This document shows positions 40,819-48,516 of a stretch of 64,000 nt of DNA, piece by piece (the first letter of the stretch is position 1; each line of letters begins with the position of its first letter). The notes beneath the pieces are model-generated. The model saw nothing but the letters and a program-made list of their open reading frames with translations, had not been told where the DNA came from and did not search any database. The position numbers were made by a program, and so were the translations under genes. Source of the DNA: JAIQGF01 sp051006995 (GTDB lineage Bacteria > Acidobacteriota > Terriglobia > Terriglobales > Acidobacteriaceae); the NCBI GenBank assembly GCA_051006995.1, contig JBPCSQ010000003.1, forward strand, positions 31,308 through 95,307, in the 5' to 3' direction.

Positions 40819-41736
40819 TCAGTGTCCCTGTTTCTCCGGCACCACCACGCACCCGTGCGCCACGTCGCACACCACGTGCTCGAACTGGATCGTCGTGTGA
40901 TGGATGTGGAACTTCGCAGCCAGACGTTCCTGCACCTCGCGCAGGATCGCCTCGCTCGCCGAGGGAGGAATGTCGGCAATGCTGATGTGGCACGATAGCG
41001 CGTGCATTCCGCTGCCGATGCTCCACACGTGCAGATCGTGCACGTCGTTCACACCGCCAACCGCCGCGATATCCTCGCCCACCAGTTTCAGGTCCATCCC
41101 CTTCGGAATGCCCTCCAGCAGGATGTCCACCGTCTCCTTGATGATTCCGAACGACGACCACAGGATCATCGCGCCGATGCCGAACGACAGCGCCGGGTCA
41201 ATCCAGTTGTGCCCGGTCAGCAGGATCGCCCAGCCGCCTGCGATCACTGCCGCTGTTGACAGCGTATCGCCCAGCATGTGCAGGAAGGCGCTGCGGATGT
41301 TCAGGTCGTCGCTGCTCCGCCACAGCAGGATCGCGATCACGCCGTTCAGCGCCACGCCCGCCACGGCAACCACGATCATCAACTGCGGATGCACCTGCTT
41401 GGGCGCATACAGCCGGTGTCCCGCTTCGTAGAAGATGTAAAACGCGATCGCCACCAGCGTCAGCGCGTTGACGAATGCCGCCAGCACCCCGGCTCGGCTG
41501 TAGCCATAAGTTTTCGTCTGGCTCGGAGGTCGCGTCTCCAGGTACACAGCGAATAACGAGAGCAGCAGCGCCAGAAAATCCGAGACGTTGTGCCCCGCCT
41601 CCGACAGCAGCGCCAGGCTGTGCGCCTTCATTCCGGCGACGATCAGCAGAACGATGTACGCCAGCGTGACCAGCAGCGACCAGCGCAGCACCCGCGACGT
41701 CTGGGCCGGCGTTGCGTGATGCGCGTGAGCGTGCAT
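40819..41736 (-). CDS. Cation diffusion facilitator (CDF) transporter
   Basis: 305 residues, six membrane helices and a C-terminal ferredoxin-like domain. The metal-binding residues are in ALLSEAGHNVSDFLALL (TM2) and FLHMLGDTLSTAAV (TM5), both HxxxD type, which points to zinc-type CDF exporters such as ZitB/CzcD. A His-rich N terminus (MHAHAHHA) supports zinc or a similar metal. It exports divalent cations in exchange for protons. Single gene. Confidence 0.91.
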   Translation of the reverse strand: MHAHAHHATPAQTSRVLRWSLLVTLAYIVLLIVAGMKAHSLALLSEAGHNVSDFLALLLSLFAVYLETRPPSQTKTYGYSRAGVLAAFVNALTLVAIAFYIFYEAGHRLYAPKQVHPQLMIVVAVAGVALNGVIAILLWRSSDDLNIRSAFLHMLGDTLSTAAVIAGGWAILLTGHNWIDPALSFGIGAMILWSSFGIIKETVDILLEGIPKGMDLKLVGEDIAAVGGVNDVHDLHVWSIGSGMHALSCHISIADIPPSASEAILREVQERLAAKFHIHHTTIQFEHVVCDVAHGCVVVPEKQGH

Positions 41737-42253
41737 ACCGCCAGTCTACTTTTGCCAGCCATCGCATTCAACGGTGCCGCTGGTAACCTCTACCTGGTCA
41801 CTGAGAAAAATTTCCGCGAAGCAGCAGCTCGGACCGGCGGCTCCGGCCCGAGCCGTCCAGCAGCTCGGCTCGGCTCGCCATCCCACGTCCGTCTGCCTTC
41901 CCCAATGATGGTGCACGAACTGCGCTCAAGATGGGCACCGCGGTGCCATTCCTAGTCGGTAGCGGGTGTGCCCTCAAGGTGGCCTCCTGTTACCAAGCTA
42001 CCCATTCGTAAGTTGCTGCTGAAAAGCAGCTTACGCCGCCCGGGACGAGTTTCCCCCGCCCTCCATTGGCGCAACACGTGCTCATATCGGGTGGAGCACA
42101 GGTCTGTTCTGGCCGGACGTGACCGGCGCGCTTTTGCAGTTCTGCGCCCCAGCACGCGCCGGTTTTGGCGCTGTGACCAGGGGTGCTCACGGCGGGCCGC
42201 AAGCTCGCATGGGAATCCGAAACCGAAACCTTTCGTAACTGGGAGAACCACGA
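41737..42253. other. 517-bp gene-free region with two hairpins
   Basis: I see no credible gene here. GGCACCGCGGTGCC (about 41934-41947) is a perfect palindrome. CGTAAGTTGCTGCT-GAAA-AGCAGCTTACG (42007-42035) can form a GNRA-type hairpin with a small bulge. The ribosome site GGGAGAACC precedes the BON gene. Confidence 0.5.
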
Positions 42254-43633
42254 ATGAAGAAGAACCTGCTGTTTATCCTGCTGGCGCTGAGTCTGTCGGC
42301 GGCCGTCGCGCTCGCCCAGACAAGCGCGGCCCCCGACGCCAGTCAAAGTGGCACGGCGGCTCAGAGCCCGAAAACGGATACGACCGTATCACCTGACCAG
42401 CGGCAACAGCCGACGGCCAATCCTAACAACGACGTAATGAAGAAGTACCCGGATGCCGACGCCTCGAAGCAGAACCAGGGCGCGCCGAACGGCGAAAAGA
42501 CCGGCAGCTCGATGGCGAACGTGGATGACGAAAGCCTCCACCGCCAGATCCACGAGCAGCTCGCTTCCAACCCCGACCTGCAGAACGTGCAGATCTCGGT
42601 GAAGGACGGCATGGTCACCCTCGACGGCTCGGTTCCGAAGAAGGCAGACCGCAAGGAAGCCAAGCGCCTGGCCAAGTCTGTCCCGGGCGTGAAGGGCGTT
42701 AAGGAACACCTCAACATCGCCAGCGCCGGTTCCGCCGGCATGGCCGCCGGCAGCACCGGTGGGGTCAGCGGCTCGGCCGCCCCGGCCGGCGCCGCTACCA
42801 GCGAGAGCAAGGCGGAGAGCAATCAGGGAATCTCGGCTTCGCAGAGCTCCGCTAATCCTCCGAGCAGCTCTTCCACGACCACCACTGCCCCGAGCAGCGC
42901 GACCAGCAATCCGCCGATGGCCAGCACCGCGCCTTCGACCACGGGCGAGCAGAGCGGCTCGACTTCACAATCCAGCGCGACCTCGTCCACCGGCGGCGTC
43001 AGCGGCTCGGCGGCCAGCACCGCGCCCAGCTCGCAGAATCCTCCGGAAGCCAGCAGCCAGGCCGGCGTAAGTGGCCAGGCGGGCGTTGGCTCCACCTCGT
43101 CCACCGGCGGCGTCAGCAGCTCGGCGGGCGCGACTTCGCCTTCCTCCGCGAATCCCGCGGGTGCGGGCGCTTCGGCGGGCGTCGGCGCGCAGGCTGGTGA
43201 GCCCGGCGCGCAGGCCGGCGCTCAGGCCGGCGCGGCTACGCCGGAATCCGGTGCGCAAGCCGGCGCCTCCGGCAGCATGAGCGGCCAGACCGGCGCCATG
43301 GCCGGCTCCGGCAGCGATCTTCAGAACCAGATTCAGACCGCTCTGAAGAACGAGCCCACTCTGTCCAACGACACCATCAACGTCAACGTTACCGACACCC
43401 AGATCGAACTCAGCGGCACCGCGGCGACTGGCAAAGAGAAGCAGACCGCGAAGCGCATTGCTGAGTCCTATGCTGGAAACCGCAAAGTCGTAAACCACAT
43501 CACGGTCAGCGGCATGGGCCAGGGCGCCAACACGGGCAGCAACCCCCCGATGAGCGAGCAGCCACCGGCCGGCGCGGGCACCTCGAATCCTCCTGCGGGA
43601 AGCGAGTCGCCCTCCAAGCCTCCGCTGCAATAA
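42254..43633 (+). CDS. Secreted protein with two BON domains and a long low-complexity linker
   Basis: 459 residues: signal peptide (MKKNLLFILLALSLSAAVALAQ), a polar stretch, a BON domain (about 93-155: SLHRQIHEQLASNPDLQNVQ..., VTLDGSVPKKADRKEAKRLA), then about 190 residues of Ser/Ala/Gly/Thr repeats with recurrent TGGVSGSA and QAGAQAGA words, and a second BON domain (about 352-418: DLQNQIQTALKNEPTLSN..., IELSGTAATGKEKQTAKRIA). BON domains bind membranes or phospholipids. The linker is likely disordered. A strong hairpin terminator follows. Confidence 0.87.
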   Translation: MKKNLLFILLALSLSAAVALAQTSAAPDASQSGTAAQSPKTDTTVSPDQRQQPTANPNNDVMKKYPDADASKQNQGAPNGEKTGSSMANVDDESLHRQIHEQLASNPDLQNVQISVKDGMVTLDGSVPKKADRKEAKRLAKSVPGVKGVKEHLNIASAGSAGMAAGSTGGVSGSAAPAGAATSESKAESNQGISASQSSANPPSSSSTTTTAPSSATSNPPMASTAPSTTGEQSGSTSQSSATSSTGGVSGSAASTAPSSQNPPEASSQAGVSGQAGVGSTSSTGGVSSSAGATSPSSANPAGAGASAGVGAQAGEPGAQAGAQAGAATPESGAQAGASGSMSGQTGAMAGSGSDLQNQIQTALKNEPTLSNDTINVNVTDTQIELSGTAATGKEKQTAKRIAESYAGNRKVVNHITVSGMGQGANTGSNPPMSEQPPAGAGTSNPPAGSESPSKPPLQ

Positions 43634-43652
43634 CTCAAACCGAAACCTCAAC

Positions 43653-43684
43653 CCAGGGCGGCCTTCAGGCCGCCCTGGCTGTTT
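43653..43684 (+). terminator. Hairpin terminator after the BON gene
   Basis: Perfect 11-bp stem CCAGGGCGGCC / GGCCGCCCTGG with TTCA loop, followed by CTGTTTC; the T-run is weak. Confidence 0.65.
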
Positions 43685-43879
43685 CATCTCCTCATTGTTT
43701 GCCTGATCTTGTCATCCCGACCGCTTGGGCCGAAGCGCGATGCGCTGGGCGTCGTCGATGCTAAAGATGGAGTCATCCCGAGCGCAGCGAGGGACCTGCT
43801 TTTCTCGGCGCCCGGCGCGCTCCTCACTAGTGACTAGGGACTGGCAGCTGGCGGCTCAGTTAGGGCACAATGCCGCCCC

Positions 43880-44368
43880 ATGAAACCCGCCGTCAAAGCC
43901 GCTCGCACCACGCCCGATCCCGAAGCCCAACTGCAAAGCTTCATCAACAAATTCGACGCCAAACACCAGGCGCTGATCCGCTCGTTCCGTAAGACCTTGC
44001 GCAAGCATCTGCCCACCGCCAACGAACTGGTCTGGGACAATTACAACTTCTTCGTGCTGAGCTACGGGGCGACCGAGCGCCCCTCGCATTGCATCGTCAG
44101 CATCATTGGCGCCGCTAACGGCCTGGGGCTGTCATTTCCGCGCGGCGCCACGCTCGCCGACCCGCACCAACTCCTGCTCGGCTCCGGCACGCAGCATCGC
44201 TTCCTGCGCCTCGACTCCCCCGGCACGCTGGCGCGTCCCGAAGTGAAGGCACTCATCGCCGCCGCCATCGCGCAGGCGCCCATGCCCCTGCCCGCCAGCG
44301 GCCAACCGAAGCTGATCATCCGCTCCGTCTCGGCCAAGCAGCGCCCGCGCCGCCAAGCGAAGAATTGA
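43880..44368 (+). CDS. DUF1801-family protein
   Basis: 162 residues. The pattern QSFINKFDAKHQALIRSFRKTLRKHLPTANELVWDNYNFFVLSYG resembles the DUF1801/YdhG fold, small soluble proteins of unknown role. The C terminus is basic (SAKQRPRRQAKN). Upstream lies a copy of the dispersed TCATCCCGAGCG element. A single gene. Confidence 0.75.
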   Translation: MKPAVKAARTTPDPEAQLQSFINKFDAKHQALIRSFRKTLRKHLPTANELVWDNYNFFVLSYGATERPSHCIVSIIGAANGLGLSFPRGATLADPHQLLLGSGTQHRFLRLDSPGTLARPEVKALIAAAIAQAPMPLPASGQPKLIIRSVSAKQRPRRQAKN

Positions 44369-44789
44369 TGCCCGGTTCTCGGAACTCGGAACTTCCCCAC
44401 CTGCTGCGCTTTTTCATTTCGGGAACATGCTTGTCAAGCCCCTCAAGCGTCACATTTCCTCGCACGTCCTTGAAACGGCGGCAGAAATAAACCTCGCGCC
44501 CATGCGACATTTACCCCCTCGAATTTGCTATGCTGGAATTAGAGGATAAGAAAAGGCCCTCCGCGCGCCGGAGGGCCTTTTTGTTTGCTCGTTAACCCCT
44601 TGTCATTCCGAGCCGCTCTTGGATTCTGTCATTCCGAGCCGCAGGCGAGGAACCTGCTTTTCGGGTGCCCCGGTCTAGCCCGGTGTTGGCTAGGCCGGGG
44701 TTTTTCCGCCCCAACAGTGAATCGTCAAACCTTCAATTCCGCACTTCCGCAGTTCTCCGATTCTGCAATTTATTAAGGACGTCAACAAA
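44369..44789. other. Gene-free region with orphan terminator and dispersed repeats
   Basis: No convincing gene. A strong terminator (44551-44587) stands far from any stop codon on its strand (about 180 bases after the DUF1801 gene). Two copies of a TCATTCCGAGCCG element follow at 44602-44665. Confidence 0.5.
44551..44587 (+). terminator. Strong Rho-independent terminator, possibly of a small RNA
   Basis: AAGGCCCTCCG / CGGAGGGCCTT 11-bp stem followed by TTTTGTTT. It is 180 bases from the nearest upstream stop codon, so it may end either the DUF1801 transcript or an unannotated short RNA. Confidence 0.8.
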
Positions 44790-45395
44790 ATGAAGAGAGT
44801 CCCCACCCACCCCAAACTCCGCGGCGAATGGGCAGAGATCCAGTTCCTCGCCCGCGCCTCCGAACTCGGCCTGCGCGTCTCCAAGCCCTACGGCGACTGC
44901 CTGCCCTACGACTTCATCGTCGAGCACGGCGGACGCATGCTCCGCGTCCAGGTCAAATCCACTTCGTACCAGAACCCCGGCTATACCGGATACAAATGCT
45001 TCGTCAAACCCAGCCCCAAGGGCAAACGCTACGCCGCCGGCGCCGTGGACTTCATCGCCGCCTACGTGGTCCCCGAGAACGTCTGGTACATCATCCCTTT
45101 CAGCGACATCGCCGGCACCGCCACCGTCTGCCTCGACCCCCGGAACCCGCGTAACCGCTACCGTCCCTACCGCGAAGCCTGGGACCTGCTGCTCACCCAG
45201 ACTCCAATGGGACCCGCACCCCGAATACCGAAGAGACCTGCCGGCCCCGCGAAGCGCCGAAGCGAGCCTCAGCGGGCGGCCGAAACGGCACTGATACCGC
45301 CGGCGGTGATCGCATCTCCTGCAGCGATCCTGAACCCAGCGCCGCACCAGGACCGAGGTGTCGAAGATAACGACATCACTCATCGAGGGCTTTGA
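44790..45395 (+). CDS. PD-(D/E)XK nuclease-like protein
   Basis: 201 residues. The core GEWAEIQFLARASELGLRVSKPYGDCLPYDFIVEHGG...LRVQVKST has the order E ... D ... QxK of the PD-(D/E)XK fold, close to the group I intron-associated PDDEXK_5 pattern. The last 45 or so residues are low in structure and run antisense over the remnant of vapC, ending inside the vapB stop region, so the C terminus may be a chance extension created by a rearrangement. ATG 44790 has AAGGA upstream. Confidence 0.72.
   Translation: MKRVPTHPKLRGEWAEIQFLARASELGLRVSKPYGDCLPYDFIVEHGGRMLRVQVKSTSYQNPGYTGYKCFVKPSPKGKRYAAGAVDFIAAYVVPENVWYIIPFSDIAGTATVCLDPRNPRNRYRPYREAWDLLLTQTPMGPAPRIPKRPAGPAKRRSEPQRAAETALIPPAVIASPAAILNPAPHQDRGVEDNDITHRGL
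45345..45383 (-). pseudogene. vapC: Remnant of VapC (PIN-domain toxin) start
   Basis: Only the first 13 codons, MSDVVIFDTSVLV, match a PIN domain (the first catalytic Asp is in FDTS). The ATG overlaps the vapB stop as in intact vapBC operons. The frame then runs on as sequence with no PIN character, so the toxin was truncated, probably by a deletion joining it to the PD-(D/E)XK gene. Confidence 0.65.
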
Positions 45396-45552
45396 AGGTG
45401 TGCTTGCCGGCGTTCTTGCGCATCAGGTCCTTGAATTTCTTGAGCGCAACCACTTCGCGCAAGGCGACGTGCACCGCCGCGGTGCGCGACTTCACGCCGA
45501 GCACCTTGGCAGCCTCATCGGCCAGTTCCGTGTCCAGACGGATGGAAGTCAT
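45376..45552 (-). CDS. vapB: VapB-type antitoxin
   Basis: 58 residues. TSIRLDTELADEAAKVLGVKSRTAAVHVALREVVALKKFKDL is the ribbon-helix-helix DNA-binding domain of the VapB family in which strand residues read TSIRLD; the short C-terminal tail would neutralise VapC. The stop overlaps the remnant toxin start. The preferred start is ATG 45552. A perfect palindrome lies just upstream, in line with autoregulation. Without a full toxin it may be an orphan antitoxin. Confidence 0.82.
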   Translation of the reverse strand: MTSIRLDTELADEAAKVLGVKSRTAAVHVALREVVALKKFKDLMRKNAGKHTFKALDE

Positions 45553-45575
45553 GCTCACAGCCTTGCAGTACCTCA

Positions 45576-45613
45576 ACGTGTATATACATTCTCCTGTTGA
45601 TGTATATACACGT
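45576..45613. promoter_or_regulatory. Perfect palindromic operator upstream of vapB
   Basis: ACGTGTATATACAT (45576-45589), ten-base spacer, ATGTATATACACGT (45600-45613). Each arm is itself part-palindromic (GTATATAC). It is the likely VapB/VapBC operator and carries TATATA promoter-like sequence in both directions. Confidence 0.75.
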
Positions 45614-45748
45614 CAAACGCGGAATTGAGTCATGCCCAACTTCGCCGACGTCCGGCGAAAGGGTGGGCCATCCGCCTGTTGTCTAACTCGATGCGGGTCA
45701 CACGACATTCTTGATTGCCAAATCCGCGAGTTGTACCGTCCGAAGCGG

Positions 45749-46966
45749 ATGAACGTACGCATCCTTCAACAGCCGTTCGATGTCAACGGTGCATTGTGTC
45801 GGTTGGGGACTGACATCACAGCGCGACTCGCATCCGGGCAGTTCAGAGATGTCCTTATCTTCTCTGCTTTCGTGACCAGCAGTGGAACACAACGGCTCGG
45901 ACCAGCCCTGCATGCTATCACCCAGGCGGGAGGGACAGTTCGCGCCTTAATCGGCGTGCGTAATGGCCTCACGTCTGCGCAAGCGGTTGCAGATTTGCAT
46001 GCAGCAGGTGTCGAAGTATGGGGCCTCGATACAGGCGGGTCGGTGCTATACCACCCGAAGGTGTACATCCTCCGCGGTGAAGGCGTTGGGTGGATTTCCG
46101 TAGGGAGTTCTAACCTGACTGGCGAGGGGCTGTTCCGCAACATCGAAACCAACACCATAATCGAACTCGATCTGGCCGAGGTAGCCGATAGCGCCGTTAT
46201 CGATCAACTGATGCAGCTGTGGGATCGATTTCGCACAGCACATCACCAAAACACACGCCGCATTCGGCCGGATAACGTAGAGCAATTTGTCACAACCGGG
46301 GTTCTAGCGGATGAGCTGAGAGTCGCTAAACAAAATGCAGAGCAACGCAGCCGAATCCGGTCGGGAGGCCGACGTACCGCAACGCCGGATGTACCTCGGA
46401 TGTCTGTACCTGCCTTACCAGCGGTTACTAATCAGCGCCCCGTACACCGCCCTGCTCGACATGGACACCCGGCACGCGAGGAGCCCTCCTCGGCTCGTCC
46501 AACACTGCAGACGCGCTATTTTGCAATGACATTGTCAGCGCATGATGCGTCAAAACGTACAGGAACCCGAGGCACGCCCGAATTGAGTCTCCCGCGTTCT
46601 GCCACTGAATTTTTTCCGGGTATGGCTCTTGCAGGGCACGAGTACCCAGATGCCTATTTCGACGTGCGCCTGAACAGCGGCCAGCAAGCAGAAACCGTAC
46701 AGTACCGCATTTGGGAAAGGCCGGCTGGCGCTGCTGTAGGGCATGCAGATCTAAGAATCAACGTTAAGCACGCCACAATTGACCTGACCACACCCGGCGG
46801 AGGCGACATTATTTTGTTCGAATTAATGCCGGAAGGGAGCGGCCCTGTGTACGACGTGTGGATTATCGCACCTGGTGACGCGAACCATCCCACCTTACTC
46901 GAGCGCTGTACTCACGCGGTTGCAGCCCAAGGTGCAGCAGCCCAAAAACGGTACGGGTTCTTCTAG
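45749..46966 (+). CDS. PLD-fold restriction endonuclease (BfiI/NgoFVII-like)
   Basis: 405 residues from ATG 45749. The N-terminal half is a phospholipase D-fold nuclease with one HxK motif (YHPKVYIL) followed by SVGSSNLTGEGLFRNIETN, as in R.BfiI/R.NgoFVII, where two subunits build one metal-independent active site. The C-terminal part from about residue 265 (MTLSAHDASKRTGTRGTPELSLPRSATEFFP) fits the B3-like DNA-recognition domain of that family. A Pro/Arg-rich linker joins them. An upstream ATG at 45632 would add 39 residues that look like intergenic repeat. It ends tail to tail with the methyltransferase genes, overlapping by 4 bases. Confidence 0.8.
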   Translation: MNVRILQQPFDVNGALCRLGTDITARLASGQFRDVLIFSAFVTSSGTQRLGPALHAITQAGGTVRALIGVRNGLTSAQAVADLHAAGVEVWGLDTGGSVLYHPKVYILRGEGVGWISVGSSNLTGEGLFRNIETNTIIELDLAEVADSAVIDQLMQLWDRFRTAHHQNTRRIRPDNVEQFVTTGVLADELRVAKQNAEQRSRIRSGGRRTATPDVPRMSVPALPAVTNQRPVHRPARHGHPAREEPSSARPTLQTRYFAMTLSAHDASKRTGTRGTPELSLPRSATEFFPGMALAGHEYPDAYFDVRLNSGQQAETVQYRIWERPAGAAVGHADLRINVKHATIDLTTPGGGDIILFELMPEGSGPVYDVWIIAPGDANHPTLLERCTHAVAAQGAAAQKRYGFF

Positions 46967-48516
46967 CACGGCATCATCGATATAAGGAACTCCTCGCGAA
47001 TACCGTTCCTCTCGTGAAGTCCAAACCTCTGATACGTATCAAGAACGTCCAAATGAGTTGTAAACCCGACCTGTTCGGCCATTGCTGCGATCCACCTCGG
47101 AGTGTCCACCTGCAGCCATTCCCCGCTAACTTGGGTTCGGTTGGGCCCAACCAACCAATACGCGTGAGCCGCCCGATTCGAAACACGATACGTATGTTCA
47201 AGAACCTCGTGTATGTCGCAAAAGTACTGGACCAAGAGGGCAGGCATGTTCAGTTTACGGAATCCCGCTTCGCTACCCCTCAGCTTTCGCACCAACCCAC
47301 GTATGAATGTCTGAAGCTCTTTTGGAAACGCCACCAGTTTGGATTCCATTGAATTTTCCGCTTGTTTCCGCTCGGACGCAGAAATTTCGCGGTTTCCAAT
47401 CTGGCCCTTTTCGAGCCGCCGCAGATCAGAGGCCGAGCACAACCCTACCAGCACAAGAGACAAGCGACATGTGTCAATGTACGGCAGCGCGGTTGCATAT
47501 GGAGGTGACGTGATGATCGCATCAAAGCGCTTTGCTCCGGCACTCGCCAGTGCTGAACTGAGCTTGCGACTGTCCCCAAGAAACTCTGCCGCGAAGGTCG
47601 GTGCACCTCCGAATAAATTACGGGCGGCGGCGGCACGAGCCAGCAGCGTGCTAACGGCCTTGTCGAGCAGCGCTGTCACGGGCGCTTCCTTCAGTGGAGC
47701 CTTTCGACGTCGAATTCGAAGGTCGGCTGGATCTTGGTGCGAGACTTCTCGGGCGATGGAACTCAATATCGCATCCGCCACTGGGGACCATTCCCTACTC
47801 AAACGACTCCTGCAAGACGCACGGAATTCGAGAAGCAGCGAAAGCACAGCAGGAGCAAACCAGCAGGCCAGATACTCCCGGCTCCGATCCCCGATCCCAA
47901 GCTCATTCGCAAGCTCATCAAGACCCCTCCGGCCGCGCAAAGAAGCTATGCAGTCGACGATGCTCTTTCGAAATCGTCTAAAATCGTCGTCTGTACAAGT
48001 GAGTAGTCGCAACTTCGCATTTGCGACCAAGACGGCGAGCGGATTCGCCTCGACGCCAATTGCATTGCAGCCGTAATGGACCGCTTCCACCAATACAGTG
48101 CCCGAACCAGCAAAAGGGTCGAGGACTAATGATTCTGTCGTGAGGCCTGCTTGTCCCATAAGGAACCGCGCGATCTGTGGATGAAACTTACCTTTGTAAT
48201 CATGCAGACCGTGGGTCGAATACCTCGTCGACTGCCTCCCTGCGCTTACATTGCCGTTCGCAGTAGTCTCAAGCAAGAACTGCTGCGTCGGGATCAACGG
48301 CCCAGAGCCGATCGAAAAGTGGGAGAAGTATGTCAACCGATGCAGGCGGCTCAGAACGCGCTCCACACCGCTACCTGCGATAACTACATTCAGTTTGGAA
48401 TCTGTCTTGTTGCGAACGGTGCCGATCGCTTCAGCTTCACTCAAGAGAAGCCGCTCTTCGTAAGGCAAATATCTATACCGGAATTTCCTGAGCGCTACGT
48501 CCATTGGCTGCGCCAT
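46963..48516 (-). CDS. DNA methyltransferase (N4-cytosine-type), second gene
   Basis: 517 residues. SAM-binding motif I is VLDPFAGSGTVLVEA (about residue 135) and the catalytic motif is IITSPPYATALPYIDT (about residue 337), the TSPPY form that is usual for N4-cytosine methylation but not proof of it. A KGKFHPQIARFL segment precedes motif I. It overlaps the upstream methyltransferase gene by 22 bases. Together with the other methyltransferase it probably protects the two strands of an asymmetric recognition site, as in the BfiI system. Confidence 0.83.
   Translation of the reverse strand: MAQPMDVALRKFRYRYLPYEERLLLSEAEAIGTVRNKTDSKLNVVIAGSGVERVLSRLHRLTYFSHFSIGSGPLIPTQQFLLETTANGNVSAGRQSTRYSTHGLHDYKGKFHPQIARFLMGQAGLTTESLVLDPFAGSGTVLVEAVHYGCNAIGVEANPLAVLVANAKLRLLTCTDDDFRRFRKSIVDCIASLRGRRGLDELANELGIGDRSREYLACWFAPAVLSLLLEFRASCRSRLSREWSPVADAILSSIAREVSHQDPADLRIRRRKAPLKEAPVTALLDKAVSTLLARAAAARNLFGGAPTFAAEFLGDSRKLSSALASAGAKRFDAIITSPPYATALPYIDTCRLSLVLVGLCSASDLRRLEKGQIGNREISASERKQAENSMESKLVAFPKELQTFIRGLVRKLRGSEAGFRKLNMPALLVQYFCDIHEVLEHTYRVSNRAAHAYWLVGPNRTQVSGEWLQVDTPRWIAAMAEQVGFTTHLDVLDTYQRFGLHERNGIREEFLISMMPC

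Noticed and set aside
41952..42251. 99-codon minus-strand frame upstream of the BON gene
   Set aside because: Arg/Gly-rich translation with no domain, no ribosome site, and it covers hairpin repeats; treated as non-coding.
44733..45383. Full-length VapC from the ATG at 45383
   Set aside because: Only the first 13 codons match a PIN domain; the rest is the mirror of the PD-(D/E)XK gene.
45632..45748. N-terminal extension of the PLD nuclease from an earlier ATG
   Set aside because: The 39 extra residues read like the dispersed intergenic hairpin (CCCAACTTCGCC...GGCGAAAGGGTGGG) and do not resemble a protein.
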